Source: Curtobacterium sp. MCBA15_009
GTDB taxonomy: Bacteria; Actinomycetota; Actinomycetes; Actinomycetales; Microbacteriaceae
Assembly: GCF_001864895.1 (NCBI RefSeq)
Contig: NZ_MJGO01000023.1
Span: 227,651 to 291,650 of the forward strand
Length of the DNA: 64,000 bases
Direction of reading: 5' to 3'
A program made the translations under genes and the position numbers. This document shows, piece after piece, positions 28,405-37,450 of this stretch (within the stretch, counting starts at the first letter, position 1; every line of letters starts with the position of its first letter). A model generated the notes under the pieces. The model was not told the origin of the DNA, did no database searches, and worked only from the letters and a program-made list of their open reading frames with translations.

Positions 28405-29738
28405 CGTGCGGAGCGCTCCTGCTCGGTCGGGGTGGTGCGGCCGCGGGGCATCTGCCCGCTGGCGGGGACGGCGGGCATGCGCACGGCGACCTCGAAGTCG
28501 TCGCCGCGGACCCCGGCGGTCATCGTGCCGCCGGTCATCGTGGCACGTTCGCGCATGCCGACGAGCCCGTGACCGGTGCCGGGACCGCGGGTGCCGTCGT
28601 CGGCGCGGCGGTTCACGACGGCGATCTCGACGGTGTCCGGGCGGCAGGTCAGCGACGCGTGGACGGGGCTGCCGGGCTCGCCGTGCTTGTAGGCGTTCGT
28701 CAGGCTCTCCTGGACGATCCGGTACACCGCCAGCTGCGTCGTGGTCGGCAGCCCGGACGGGTCGCCGTCGCGGTCGACCTGCACGTCCAGCCCGAGCTCG
28801 CGCATCTCGCCGACGAGCCGGTCGATGTCGTCGACCTCCGGCGTCGGCGCCGTGCCCTGCTCGTGCCGCAGGGCGCCGAGCAGCTCGCGGACGTCGCCGA
28901 GCGCCCGCCGTGCCGTCGTCGAGATCGTGCCGAGGGCGGTGTCGGCGACCGCCGGGTCGGCCTTCAGCGCGTACCGGGCACCGTCGGCCTGGGCGATCAC
29001 GACCGCCAGCGAGTGCGCCACGATGTCGTGCATGTCGCGGGCGATGCGGACGCGCTCCTGCTCGACGGCGACGGCACGGTCGGCACGGGCGGCGTCGCGC
29101 TCCGCGAGCAGTTGCGCCTCGCGGCTCAGGCTCTCCACCCGGCGGGACCGCACGACCAGACCGGCGAGCCACGGCAGCAGCAGCAGGAGCAGGACGACGG
29201 CGAAGTACGAGCCGGTCACACGGAGCGACTCCTCGAGCGGCGTCGTCGCCGTCTCCATGCCGAGCCGCTGCTGGTAGTCGCCGATCCCGATGTACAGCGC
29301 GGCGGTCACCGATCCGCCGATCGCCGACACGAGCCCGGCGATCCGCACGCGCGCGCTGCCGTACGCGCTCGTCGCGTACATCACCCCGGCGATGAAGACG
29401 TTCGACAGGTCAGGGTTCTGCCGCGTGACCATCTCGAACACCGCGACCACCCACGCGACCGTGAGCGCCAGCCCCGGCGCGAGTCGGCGCAGGGCGAGCG
29501 CCGCGGTCATGCCGACCACCGTGACGAGGGTGAGCGGACGGTCGGCGACCTGCCCGGACAGCAGCAGCACGAGCCCGCCGAGGACGACGGCCACCACCGC
29601 GTCGGTCAGGACCTGCGTACGGAGCATCGGGCGGAACACCCGTCCACGGTACGGTGCCCGCTCCGCCGCGGCGTCCGTCGCGGGGATGACCCGCTCGGGG
29701 CCGTCAGAAGCCGAGGCGTCCGAGCTGCTTCGGGTCAC
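28401..29738 (-). CDS. Sensor histidine kinase (HisKA_3 type)
   Basis: The 445-residue membrane kinase has four to six N-terminal spans, then a HisKA_3 dimerisation domain with phospho-acceptor H237 (RDMHDIVAHSLAVV) and a HATPase_c domain with GHGLVGMRERA near the end. The GTG start at 29738 lies inside the last 35 bases of era and has AAGGAG 7 bases upstream, an ideal spacing. Downstream alternatives (GTG 29639, ATG 29627) would remove only the charged N-terminal tail. It pairs with the coupled NarL-type regulator. The stimulus is unknown. Confidence 0.93.
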   Translation of the reverse strand: MTRSSSDASASDGPERVIPATDAAAERAPYRGRVFRPMLRTQVLTDAVVAVVLGGLVLLLSGQVADRPLTLVTVVGMTAALALRRLAPGLALTVAWVVAVFEMVTRQNPDLSNVFIAGVMYATSAYGSARVRIAGLVSAIGGSVTAALYIGIGDYQQRLGMETATTPLEESLRVTGSYFAVVLLLLLLPWLAGLVVRSRRVESLSREAQLLAERDAARADRAVAVEQERVRIARDMHDIVAHSLAVVIAQADGARYALKADPAVADTALGTISTTARRALGDVRELLGALRHEQGTAPTPEVDDIDRLVGEMRELGLDVQVDRDGDPSGLPTTTQLAVYRIVQESLTNAYKHGEPGSPVHASLTCRPDTVEIAVVNRRADDGTRGPGTGHGLVGMRERATMTGGTMTAGVRGDDFEVAVRMPAVPASGQMPRGRTTPTEQERSAR

Positions 29739-30645
29739 GCTGCCACTCCTTGGCCACCTTCACCCGGATGTTGAGGAACACGTGCCGGCCGCCGAGCAGC
29801 GACTCGATCTCGACCCGCGCACGCGTGCCGACGTCCTTCAGGCGTTCGCCCTTCCGACCGATGACGATGGCCTTCTGGCTGTCCCGCTCGACGAACAGGT
29901 TCGCGAAGATGCGCAGCGGGCCGTCCGGGTCGTCCTCGTCGTCGGGTTCGACGACGTCCTCGATGACGACGGCGAGCGAGTGCGGGAGTTCGTCGCGGAC
30001 ACCCTCGAGCGCCGCCTCGCGGATGAGTTCGCCGATGCGCTCCTCGTCGGTCTCCTCGGTCACGGCCGACGAGTCGTACAGCTGCGGCGACTCGGGCAGC
30101 AGCGAGGTGATCTCGCCGAGGAGGTCCTCGAGCTGCAGGCCCTTCGTGCCCGACGTCGGGATGATCGCGTCCCAGTCGCGCAGCTTCGAGACAGCGAGCA
30201 GCTGCTCGCCGACGCGGTCCTTCGCGGTGCGGTCGATCTTCGTCACGATCGCGATCTTCTTCGCGCGCGGGTACTGGTCGAGCGTGTCGTTGATGAACCG
30301 GTCGCCCGGGCCGATGGGCTCGTTCGCGGGGACGCAGAAGCCGATCACGTCGACGTCGCCGAGCGTGGACTGCACGAGGTCGTTGAGCCGCTCGCCGAGC
30401 AGCGTGCGCGGGCGGTGCACACCGGGGGTGTCGACGATGATGACCTGCCCGTCGGGCCGGTGCACGATGCCCCGGATCGCACGCCGGGTGGTCTGCGGCT
30501 TCGACGAGGTGATCGCGACCTTCTCGCCCACCAGGGCGTTGGTCAGCGTGGACTTGCCGACGTTCGGGCGGCCGACGAAGGAGACGAAGCCGGCGCGGTA
30601 CGGACGGGCCGGGCTGTCGTCGGTGGTGGACTCGGTGTCGCTCAT
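29704..30645 (-). CDS. era: GTPase Era
   Basis: The 313-residue GTPase binds 16S rRNA and assists 30S maturation. The G1 loop GRPNVGKST (25-33), a switch-region sequence (DTPGVHRP) and the TKIDR box are present, followed by a C-terminal KH RNA-binding domain (about 225-313) with VIGRKGERLKDVG. It overlaps the CNNM gene upstream by four bases and carries the kinase ribosome-binding site in its 3' end. ybeY is two genes away, a conserved ribosome-maturation neighbourhood. Confidence 0.97.
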   Translation of the reverse strand: MSDTESTTDDSPARPYRAGFVSFVGRPNVGKSTLTNALVGEKVAITSSKPQTTRRAIRGIVHRPDGQVIIVDTPGVHRPRTLLGERLNDLVQSTLGDVDVIGFCVPANEPIGPGDRFINDTLDQYPRAKKIAIVTKIDRTAKDRVGEQLLAVSKLRDWDAIIPTSGTKGLQLEDLLGEITSLLPESPQLYDSSAVTEETDEERIGELIREAALEGVRDELPHSLAVVIEDVVEPDDEDDPDGPLRIFANLFVERDSQKAIVIGRKGERLKDVGTRARVEIESLLGGRHVFLNIRVKVAKEWQRDPKQLGRLGF

Positions 30646-31964
30646 GCGTGGGTGGTTCCCGTCGTGGAGTGTGCGGCGTCCTCGAAGGCGTCCTCGGCGC
30701 CGGCCAGGGCGTCGGTCCGCTCGGCGAGCACGGTGATCAGGTGTCGGCGCTTGCCCTCGACGCGGTCGGCTGTCAGGACCACGCCGGAGACGGTCACGGT
30801 GTCACCGGACGACGGCAGGTGCCCGAGCTCCTTCGTGAGCAGACCGCCCGCGGTGTCGACGTCGTCGTCGTCGAGCTCGATGCCGAACAGGTCGCCGAGG
30901 TCGTCGATCGGCAGCCGGGCGGCGATGCGCCAGACGCCGGGCTCGACCTCGGTGCGGTCGACCACGGTGCGGTCGTACTCGTCCGAGATGTCGCCGACGA
31001 GTTCCTCGATGAGGTCCTCCATGGTGACCAGGCCGGCGACCCCGCCGTACTCGTCGACCACCAGCACCAGGTGGTTCTTCGCGACCTGCATGTGCCGCAG
31101 GGTGTCGTCGGCCGGCTTGGACTCCGGCACGAACTCGGCGGGGCGCAGCAGGGCCGTCACCGGCTCGGCGCCGGAACCGGGGCGCTCGTACAGCGCCCGG
31201 GAGACGTCGCGCAGGTACAGCACGCCGAGCACGTCGTCGCTGTCCTTGCCCGTCACCGGCATCCGGGACACCCCGGCGGCCAGGAACTGCTCCATGCCCG
31301 CGGCGAGGGTGTCGGCGCCGTCGACGGTGGTCATGTCGGTGCGGGGCACCATGACCTCGCGCACCAGGGTGTCGCTGAACTCGAAGACCGAGTGGATGAG
31401 TTCGCGGTCCTCGTCCTCGAGCACGTTGCTCTCGGTGGCCTCGTCGACCAGGGAGAGCAGCTGTTCCTCGCTCGAGACCGTCGAGGCGCTGCGGCCGCGG
31501 CCGGGCGTCACGCGGTCACCGATGCGGACGAGCAGCCCCGCGAGGGGACCGAGCACGATGCGGACGGCCCGGACGAGGCCGCCGGTCGTGCCGAGCAGGG
31601 CCTCGGCGTGCGCGCGGCCGACGCTGCGCGGGCTCGACCCGACGAGCACGAAGGACACCGCGGTCATCACGACGGCGGAGAGCACGAGGGCCACCCACCA
31701 GCTGTCGAAGGCCCGGACGAGCGCGATCGTGACGAGGACCGCCGCCGCGGTCTCCGCCAGGACCCGGAAGAAGTTCAGCGCGTTGACGTGCGCGCCGACG
31801 TCGTCGGCGATCGCCTCGATCGCCCGACGGCGCTTGTTGCCCCGGGCGATCTCGTCGAGGTCGGCACGGGACACCACCGACAGGGCGGCGTCGCTCGCGG
31901 CCAGCAGCCCGCCGAGGACGACGAGCACCAGGGCCACCGCGAGGAGACCGGCGACGACGAGCAC
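30642..31964 (-). CDS. CNNM/CorC-family transporter (hemolysin C homologue)
   Basis: The 440-residue protein has an N-terminal DUF21 membrane domain (about 1-170), paired CBS domains (about 210-330, with EVMVPRTDMTTVDG and LVLVVDEYGGVAGLVTMEDLIEELVG) and a C-terminal CorC_HlyC domain. Family members are implicated in Mg2+ or Co2+ handling; hemolytic activity is not implied. It lies between ybeY and era, the usual actinobacterial order. It ends in an ATGA overlap with era. Confidence 0.93.
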   Translation of the reverse strand: MLVVAGLLAVALVLVVLGGLLAASDAALSVVSRADLDEIARGNKRRRAIEAIADDVGAHVNALNFFRVLAETAAAVLVTIALVRAFDSWWVALVLSAVVMTAVSFVLVGSSPRSVGRAHAEALLGTTGGLVRAVRIVLGPLAGLLVRIGDRVTPGRGRSASTVSSEEQLLSLVDEATESNVLEDEDRELIHSVFEFSDTLVREVMVPRTDMTTVDGADTLAAGMEQFLAAGVSRMPVTGKDSDDVLGVLYLRDVSRALYERPGSGAEPVTALLRPAEFVPESKPADDTLRHMQVAKNHLVLVVDEYGGVAGLVTMEDLIEELVGDISDEYDRTVVDRTEVEPGVWRIAARLPIDDLGDLFGIELDDDDVDTAGGLLTKELGHLPSSGDTVTVSGVVLTADRVEGKRRHLITVLAERTDALAGAEDAFEDAAHSTTGTTHA

Positions 31965-31967
31965 CGG

Positions 31968-32429
31968 TCACCGCCCCCGGTGCTGTGCGGCGTACGCGGT
32001 GAGGATCTCGCCCTGCAGGCCGAACATCTCGGCCTTCTCGTCCGGCTCGGCGTGGTCGAAGCCGAGCAGGTGCAGGATCCCGTGGCAGGTGAGCAGCAGC
32101 ATCTCGTCGGTCGTCGAGTGGCCGGCGGTCTTCGCCTGCTCCTCGGCGACCTGCGGGCAGAGCACGATGTCGCCGAGCAGCCCGGCCGGCGTCGGGTCGT
32201 CCTCGGTGCCCGGTCGGAGCTCGTCCATCGGGAAGCTCAGGACGTCGGTCGGGCCGGGCTCGTCCATCCACCGCACGTGGAGCTGCTCCATCGCGCCCTC
32301 GTCGACCAGCACGACGGCGAGTTCCGCGTCGGCGTGGACGTGCAGCGCGTCCAGGGCGAAGGCGGCGAGGCGCTGGATCGCGGCCTCGTCCACCTGGACC
32401 CCGGACTCGTTGTTGAGCTCGATGCTCAC
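31968..32429 (-). CDS. ybeY: Endoribonuclease YbeY (rRNA maturation factor)
   Basis: The 153-residue metalloprotein has the invariant zinc motif [11 protein letters not shown] with H116, H120 and H126. YbeY takes part in 16S rRNA 3'-end processing and ribosome quality control. Its start overlaps the phoH stop (ATGA), and the CNNM gene starts 3 bases after its stop. Confidence 0.96.
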   Translation of the reverse strand: MSIELNNESGVQVDEAAIQRLAAFALDALHVHADAELAVVLVDEGAMEQLHVRWMDEPGPTDVLSFPMDELRPGTEDDPTPAGLLGDIVLCPQVAEEQAKTAGHSTTDEMLLLTCHGILHLLGFDHAEPDEKAEMFGLQGEILTAYAAQHRGR

Positions 32430-33568
32430 CGATTGTCTCCTCTGGCGTCGTTCTGGGGGTACGGGGACCGCTGGCGGTCCTGCGGGGGCCGGCCGCGGCG
32501 TTCGGCACGGTTCGCCCCGTCGGGATTGCCCGTGGGGGCGGTGCCGCGGCCGCCGGGACGGTGCCCGGCCTGCTCGGCGAGGCGTTCCTCGTCGTAGACG
32601 GTGTAGGCGTCGACGATCCGGCCGACCAGCGTGTGGCGGACGACGTCCTCGCTGCCGAGGCGGGCGAAGTGGATGTCCTCCACCGACTCGAGGATCCGGG
32701 TGACGAGCCGCAGGCCGGAGACGTTGCCGGGCAGGTCGACCTGGGTGATGTCGCCCGTGACGACCATCTTCGAGCCGAACCCGAGCCGCGTCAGGAACAT
32801 CTTCATCTGCTCGGGCGTGGTGTTCTGCGCCTCGTCGAGGACGACGAACGAGTCGTTCAGCGTGCGCCCGCGCATGTACGCGAGCGGGGCGACCTCGACC
32901 GTGCCCGCCGCGAGCAGCTTCGGCACGAGCTCCGGGTCCATCATCTCGTTGAGGGCGTCGTAGAGCGGCCGGAGGTACGGGTCGATCTTGTCGGTGAGCG
33001 TGCCGGGCAGGAAGCCGAGCCGCTCACCGGCCTCGACCGCGGGACGCGTGAGGATGATCCGGGTGACCTCGCGCCGCTGGAGCGCCTGCACGGCCTTCGC
33101 CATCGCCAGGTAGGTCTTGCCGGTACCGGCCGGCCCGATGCCGAAGGTGATGGTGTGCTCGTCGATCGCGTCGACGTAGGCGCGCTGCCCGTCCGTCTTC
33201 GGGCGGACGGACTTGCCGCGGCTCGACACGATCGGCGTGCCGAAGGTGTCGGACGGCTTGCGGTCGGCGTCGAGGATGCGCGCGGAGGTCGGGATGTCGG
33301 CCGGACCGATGTCCTGCCCGCGGCGGACCATGCCGACGAGCTCGTCGACGAGGGCACGGGCGCGGGCGACCGCGCGCTCGGGACCGGTGAGCGTGACCTC
33401 GTTGCCACGCACCACCACCCGGACGTCCGGGTACTGGCGTTCGACGGTCTTCAGGAGCCGGTCCTGCGGGCCGAGCAGCTGGACCATGGCGATGCCGTCG
33501 ACCTGCAGGGCGTCGGAGACGTCCGCTTCGACGGCGGGGGTGGGCTGTGCGGCTTCGTCAGCTGGCAA
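32426..33568 (-). CDS. phoH: PhoH-family ATPase
   Basis: The 380-residue P-loop protein has Walker [15 protein letters not shown] and Walker [17 protein letters not shown], matching the PhoH/YbeZ family that works with YbeY. I place the start at TTG 33568: AGGAAGG lies 5 bases upstream and the reading begins inside the HIT gene's last codons (11-base overlap). An in-frame ATG at 33487 would be 27 residues shorter and lacks that site. A Gly/Arg/Pro-rich tail of about 45 residues ends the protein. Confidence 0.88.
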   Translation of the reverse strand: MPADEAAQPTPAVEADVSDALQVDGIAMVQLLGPQDRLLKTVERQYPDVRVVVRGNEVTLTGPERAVARARALVDELVGMVRRGQDIGPADIPTSARILDADRKPSDTFGTPIVSSRGKSVRPKTDGQRAYVDAIDEHTITFGIGPAGTGKTYLAMAKAVQALQRREVTRIILTRPAVEAGERLGFLPGTLTDKIDPYLRPLYDALNEMMDPELVPKLLAAGTVEVAPLAYMRGRTLNDSFVVLDEAQNTTPEQMKMFLTRLGFGSKMVVTGDITQVDLPGNVSGLRLVTRILESVEDIHFARLGSEDVVRHTLVGRIVDAYTVYDEERLAEQAGHRPGGRGTAPTGNPDGANRAERRGRPPQDRQRSPYPQNDARGDNR

Positions 33569-33911
33569 GGGTGCCTTCCTGCAGTTCACCTGCGAGTACG
33601 TGCGCGTGCACGTGGAACACGGTCTGACCGGCGGCTTCGCCGGTGTTGAAGACGAGTCGGAACTGGCCGTCGGCGCGCTCGTCGGCGATGCGCTGCGCGG
33701 TGGCGACCACGTGGGCGAGGAGGTCGGGGTCACCGGCGGCGAGTTCGGCGACGTTCGCGTACTGCTCGGTCTTGGGCACGACGAGCACGTGGACGGGGGC
33801 CTTCGGCGCGATGTCCTCGATGGCGATCACGCGGTCGTCCTCGGCGACGACGGTCGCCGGGATCTCGCGCGCGATGATCTTCGAGAAGACGCTGGGCGTG
33901 CTGGTGCTCAT
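33558..33911 (-). CDS. HIT-family hydrolase
   Basis: The 117-residue protein has the histidine triad HVHAH (H100, H102, H104) and the N-terminal IIAREIPATVV region of the HinT branch. HinT proteins hydrolyse nucleoside phosphoramidates and acyl-adenylates. It sits between rsmE and phoH in the conserved actinobacterial order, and phoH begins within its last 11 bases. Confidence 0.95.
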   Translation of the reverse strand: MSTSTPSVFSKIIAREIPATVVAEDDRVIAIEDIAPKAPVHVLVVPKTEQYANVAELAAGDPDLLAHVVATAQRIADERADGQFRLVFNTGEAAGQTVFHVHAHVLAGELQEGTLAS

Positions 33912-33951
33912 GACTCCATCGTAGAACGCACGGCTGACCTCGGGCCTTCCC

Positions 33952-34689
33952 TCACCAGCGGCTGAGCCGCGCCTGCAGGACGGCGAGGGCCGCGGGACCC
34001 GCGGTCGACGTCCGGAGCACGGTGTCGCCGAGCCGTACCCGCACCGCACCGGCGGCCTCGAGCCGGTCGAACTCGGCGCCGTCGATGCCCCCTTCGGGGC
34101 CGACGACGAGCACGATGTCCTCGACGTCGTCCGGCAGTTCCCACGCGGCGAGACGGACGTCGCCGACCGGGTCGAGCACGAGCACCGTGCGGCCGGCGCC
34201 GGTCGCGCCCGCCAGCTGCGCGGTCGTCACCGGGTCCTCGACGACTGGGACCCGCGACCGGATGGCCTGCTTCGAGGCCTCCTGCGCGATCGCGGCCCAA
34301 CGTGCCCGGCCCTTCTCGACCTTCGCGCCCTCCCAGCGGGAGACGCTGCGGGCCGCCGACCACGGCACGACCCGGTCGACGCCGATCTCCGTCGCGGCCT
34401 GCACCGCCATCTCGTCGCGACCGCCCTTCGCCAGTGCCTGCACGAGCGTCAGGGACGGGCGCGGTGCCGGCTCGACGGCGACCGTCGCCACGGACAGCAC
34501 CAGCGCGTCGCGCCCTACCGACTCGACCGCGCCCGTCACCACCGTGCCCCGGCCGTCGCCGAGGCGCAGGGTCTCACCGACGCGGACGCGGGCCACCGAC
34601 ACGGCGTGCCGGCCCTCGGCCCCGTCGAGGGACACCTGGTCCCCGGCGGTGACACCGTCGAGCGTCTCGACGAGGTAGAGCGACGCCAT
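33952..34689 (-). CDS. rsmE: 16S rRNA (uracil-1498-N3)-methyltransferase
   Basis: The 245-residue SPOUT methyltransferase modifies U1498 of 16S rRNA using SAM. It has an N-terminal PUA-like domain and a C-terminal trefoil-knot domain with the SAM-binding sequence LVVGPEGGIDGAEFD (about 190-205) and LRTSTAGPAALAVLQ near the end. Its ATG shares a base with the dnaJ stop (TGATG), so the two genes are coupled. Confidence 0.95.
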   Translation of the reverse strand: MASLYLVETLDGVTAGDQVSLDGAEGRHAVSVARVRVGETLRLGDGRGTVVTGAVESVGRDALVLSVATVAVEPAPRPSLTLVQALAKGGRDEMAVQAATEIGVDRVVPWSAARSVSRWEGAKVEKGRARWAAIAQEASKQAIRSRVPVVEDPVTTAQLAGATGAGRTVLVLDPVGDVRLAAWELPDDVEDIVLVVGPEGGIDGAEFDRLEAAGAVRVRLGDTVLRTSTAGPAALAVLQARLSRW

Positions 34690-35804
34690 CAGTGGTTGAA
34701 GAACCGGTCGCGGAGCTTGCCGAACATGCCCTGCTGGAACCGGGCGAGCTGCGGCGCCGACGCCTTGTGCGACTTCGCGAGCTGCTCGACGAGCTGCCGT
34801 TCCTTGTGCGACAGCTTGGTCGGGGTCACGACCTGCACGCCGACCCGGAGGTCGCCGCGGCCGCTGCCCCGGAGCTTCGTGATGCCGCGGTCCTTGATGA
34901 CCAGGACGTCGGCGCTCTGCACGCCCGGGCGGATCTCGAGCTCGACCGGACCGTCCAGCCCGTCGATGGTCGTCGTCGTGCCGAGCACGGCGTCCGTCAT
35001 CGCGACCTCGAGCGTGGCGAGCAGGTCATCGCCGTCGCGGCTGAAGACGTCGTCGTGCCGGACGCGGACCTCGAGGTAGAGGTCACCGGCGGGACCGCCG
35101 GCCGGGCCGACCTCGCCCTGGCCCGGCATCTGCAGGCGCAGACCGGAGTCGACGCCGGCGGGGATGTCCACCGGGACCGTGCGGCGGGCGCGGACGCGAC
35201 CCTGTCCTTGGCACGTCGGGCAGGGGCTCGGGATGACCGTGCCGTAGCCGCGGCAGGTGCCGCAGGGCGCGCTCGTGACGACGTTGCCGAGGAGCGAGCG
35301 GACCTGGCGCTGGATGTGCCCGGAGCCGCCGCAGATGTCGCACGTGCGGGGGCTGGTGCCCGGCGCGCAGCACGACCCGTGGCAGGTCTCGCACAGCACG
35401 GCCGTGTCGACCTCGACGTCCTTGTGGGTGCCGAAGACGACCTCGTCGAGGTCGACGTCGAGGCGGAGCAGGGCGTCCTGCCCGCGCTCGGCCCGGCTGC
35501 GGGGTCCGCCGCCGCGGCCACCGCCGCCACCGCCGCCGCCGAAGAAGGCGTCGAAGATGTCGCTGAACCCGCCGGCGCCGCCGCCGAAGGGGCTGTCGGC
35601 CTGCGGGCCCGCGTCGTACCGGCGCCGCTGCTCCGGGTCGCTCAGCACGTCGTACGCGTGCGTCACGTCCTTGAAGCGCTCGGCGGCGTCGGGTGACGGG
35701 TTCACGTCCGGGTGCAGCTCACGCGCCAGGCGGCGGTAGGCCTTCTTGATGTCGGCATCGGAGGCGTCCTGCTGGACGCCGAGGACGTCGTAGTGGTCTG
35801 CCAC
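34689..35804 (-). CDS. dnaJ: Chaperone DnaJ (second actinobacterial type)
   Basis: The 371-residue Hsp40 co-chaperone has the J-domain HPD motif at 31-33, a Gly-rich stretch at about 73-105, then a four-motif zinc domain (CETCHGSC, CDICGGSG, CGTCRGYG, CPTCQGQG) and the C-terminal substrate-binding domains. The first zinc motif ends in Cys-Cys rather than the usual Gly. Placement directly after hrcA is typical of DnaJ2 of actinobacteria, and control by HrcA through a CIRCE operator is expected. Confidence 0.96.
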   Translation of the reverse strand: MADHYDVLGVQQDASDADIKKAYRRLARELHPDVNPSPDAAERFKDVTHAYDVLSDPEQRRRYDAGPQADSPFGGGAGGFSDIFDAFFGGGGGGGGRGGGPRSRAERGQDALLRLDVDLDEVVFGTHKDVEVDTAVLCETCHGSCCAPGTSPRTCDICGGSGHIQRQVRSLLGNVVTSAPCGTCRGYGTVIPSPCPTCQGQGRVRARRTVPVDIPAGVDSGLRLQMPGQGEVGPAGGPAGDLYLEVRVRHDDVFSRDGDDLLATLEVAMTDAVLGTTTTIDGLDGPVELEIRPGVQSADVLVIKDRGITKLRGSGRGDLRVGVQVVTPTKLSHKERQLVEQLAKSHKASAPQLARFQQGMFGKLRDRFFNH

Positions 35805-35890
35805 GTATCCCTCAGTCGGTTTCGTTCGGTCGGTCCGGTGCGGCGGTCGCCGCGGTCCGGGTGGTCGTCGGTCGGCCGGGAGGCCCGGGT

Positions 35891-35906
35891 CGACCCGCGT
35901 GGGTCG
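35891..35906 (-). terminator. Small hairpin between hrcA and dnaJ
   Basis: CGACCC (35891-35896) pairs with GGGTCG (35901-35906) around a 4-base loop, next to an identical copy of the 15-mer GGCCGGGAGGCCCGG (35874-35888). It may attenuate or process the hrcA-dnaJ transcript. Confidence 0.4.
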
Positions 35907-35933
35907 GCCCGCCCCGGCGGGTGGGGCGGTCCG

Positions 35934-36950
35934 TCAATGTTCGCCCAGGAGCTTGGACAGGTACCGAGCGACGGCGCGCACGGCGGCCATGTTCGTGCCG
36001 TAGTCCATCCGGGTCGGGCCGAGCACGCCGAGTCGCGCGAGCTCCCCGCCGGCCAGGTAGCCCCCGGCGACGATGCTCGTCGCGTCGAGCCCGTACTCGG
36101 CGTTCTCGACGCCGATGCGCGCGGCCACGCCGTCGTCGATCTGCATCTCGCCGAAGAGTCGAAGCAGGGTCACCTGTTCCTCGATCGCCTCGAGCACGGG
36201 GAAGAGCCCGCCGGAGAAGTCCTGCTCGCTCTTCGCCAGGTTCGCCGCGCCGGCCATCACCAGGCGGTCCTGCCGGTTGGCCGCCACCTGCTCGATGAGG
36301 GTCGCGACGACCACCCCGGCGAGGGTCTGGACGTCCGGGCGGATCTGCTGCGGCACCGCGCGGAGCGCCGTCGCGACGTCCTGCAGCAGCAGGCCCACGG
36401 TCGCGCCGTTGAGCACCGTGCGGAGTTCGGTGAGTGCCGATTCGTCGAGGGCGACGTCGGTCTCGACGACGCGCTGCTCGACCCGTGCGGTGTCGGTGAT
36501 GAGCACCACCATCAGACGGGCGTCGCCGAGGCGCACGAGCTCGATGTGCTGCACCCGCGCCCGCACCATCGACGGGTACTGCACGAGCGCGACCTGGTTC
36601 GTGAGCTGGCTGAGCAGCCGGACCGTGCGGCCGAGGACCTCGTCGAGGTCGTTCGGGGCCCCGAGGAACGTCTCGATCGCGTGCCGCTGCGCGCTGGTCA
36701 ACGGGCGCGCTGCCGCCAGGTGGTCGACGAACACCCGGTACCCCTTGTCGGTCGGCACGCGACCCGACGAGGTGTGCGGCGCGACGATGAGCTGTTCGTC
36801 CTCGAGCAGGGCCATGTCGTTCCGGATCGTGGCGGCGCTGACGCCGAAGGCGTGCCGCTCGACGATCGTCTTCGAGCCGACGGGCTCGCGCGATGCCACG
36901 TAGTCGCGCACGATCGCCTTCAGGACCTCGAGGCTGCGTTCACTGACCAC
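35934..36950 (-). CDS. hrcA: Heat-inducible transcription repressor HrcA
   Basis: The 338-residue repressor of class I heat-shock genes has an N-terminal winged helix (residues about 5-70, SERSLEVLKAIVRDYV) and a GAF-like dimerisation region with the conserved GELARLGVLGPTRMDY near the C-terminus. The GTG start at 36950 has AAGGAG 7 bases upstream. A degenerate CIRCE element 24-50 bases upstream indicates autoregulation of hrcA and dnaJ. Confidence 0.96.
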   Translation of the reverse strand: MVSERSLEVLKAIVRDYVASREPVGSKTIVERHAFGVSAATIRNDMALLEDEQLIVAPHTSSGRVPTDKGYRVFVDHLAAARPLTSAQRHAIETFLGAPNDLDEVLGRTVRLLSQLTNQVALVQYPSMVRARVQHIELVRLGDARLMVVLITDTARVEQRVVETDVALDESALTELRTVLNGATVGLLLQDVATALRAVPQQIRPDVQTLAGVVVATLIEQVAANRQDRLVMAGAANLAKSEQDFSGGLFPVLEAIEEQVTLLRLFGEMQIDDGVAARIGVENAEYGLDATSIVAGGYLAGGELARLGVLGPTRMDYGTNMAAVRAVARYLSKLLGEH

Positions 36951-36973
36951 GCGCGCGCTCCTTCCGGACTGAT

Positions 36974-37000
36974 CTGGCACTCGGACGTGTCGACTGCTGA
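36974..37000. promoter_or_regulatory. Degenerate CIRCE operator of hrcA
   Basis: CTGGCACTC, 9 bases, GACTGCTGA matches the CIRCE consensus (TTAGCACTC-N9-GAGTGCTAA) at 7 of 9 positions in each half with exact spacing. HrcA autoregulation follows from family knowledge. Confidence 0.8.
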
Positions 37001-37056
37001 TCCTACGCCCGACCACCGTCCGGCCGGGACCCCGCGACGGCCGGTACGCTGCGGGC

Positions 37057-37446
37057 ATGACCTACGGACAGCAGCCCGGCGGCCCCGAGTTCCCTCCCGG
37101 CTACCGGCTCCCGGAACCGATGCGCCCCGAGGACCAGCGCCTCTGGGCCACGTTGACGCACGTCGGTGCGATCTTCTCGAACTTCATCGTCCCGCTGGTG
37201 GCCTACCTGGTGCTGCGCGACCGCGGCCAGTTCGTCCGGGAGCACACCCGGAACGCCCTGAACTTCCACATCACGATGGGCATCGCGTACCTGGTGTCGT
37301 CCATCCTGATCTTCGTGCTCATCGGCCTGGTGCTGCTGCCGATCGTCGCCGTCGTGACGATCGTGTTCAGCATCATCGCCGCGATCGCCGCGAACCAGGG
37401 GCAGCTCTACCGCTACCCACTCGCGATCGAGTTCATCAAGGAGTAG
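37057..37446 (+). CDS. DUF4870 small membrane protein
   Basis: The 129-residue protein has a Pro-rich cytoplasmic tail, then three hydrophobic segments (about residues 40-57, 73-92 and 93-112), and the DUF4870 pattern WATLTHVGAIF...REHTRNALNFHI. The family (Tic20-like fold) has no assigned biochemical role. It is divergent from hrcA, 106 bases away, and converges with hemW, whose stop is 4 bases from its own. Confidence 0.88.
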   Translation: MTYGQQPGGPEFPPGYRLPEPMRPEDQRLWATLTHVGAIFSNFIVPLVAYLVLRDRGQFVREHTRNALNFHITMGIAYLVSSILIFVLIGLVLLPIVAVVTIVFSIIAAIAANQGQLYRYPLAIEFIKE

Positions 37447-37450
37447 CGGC

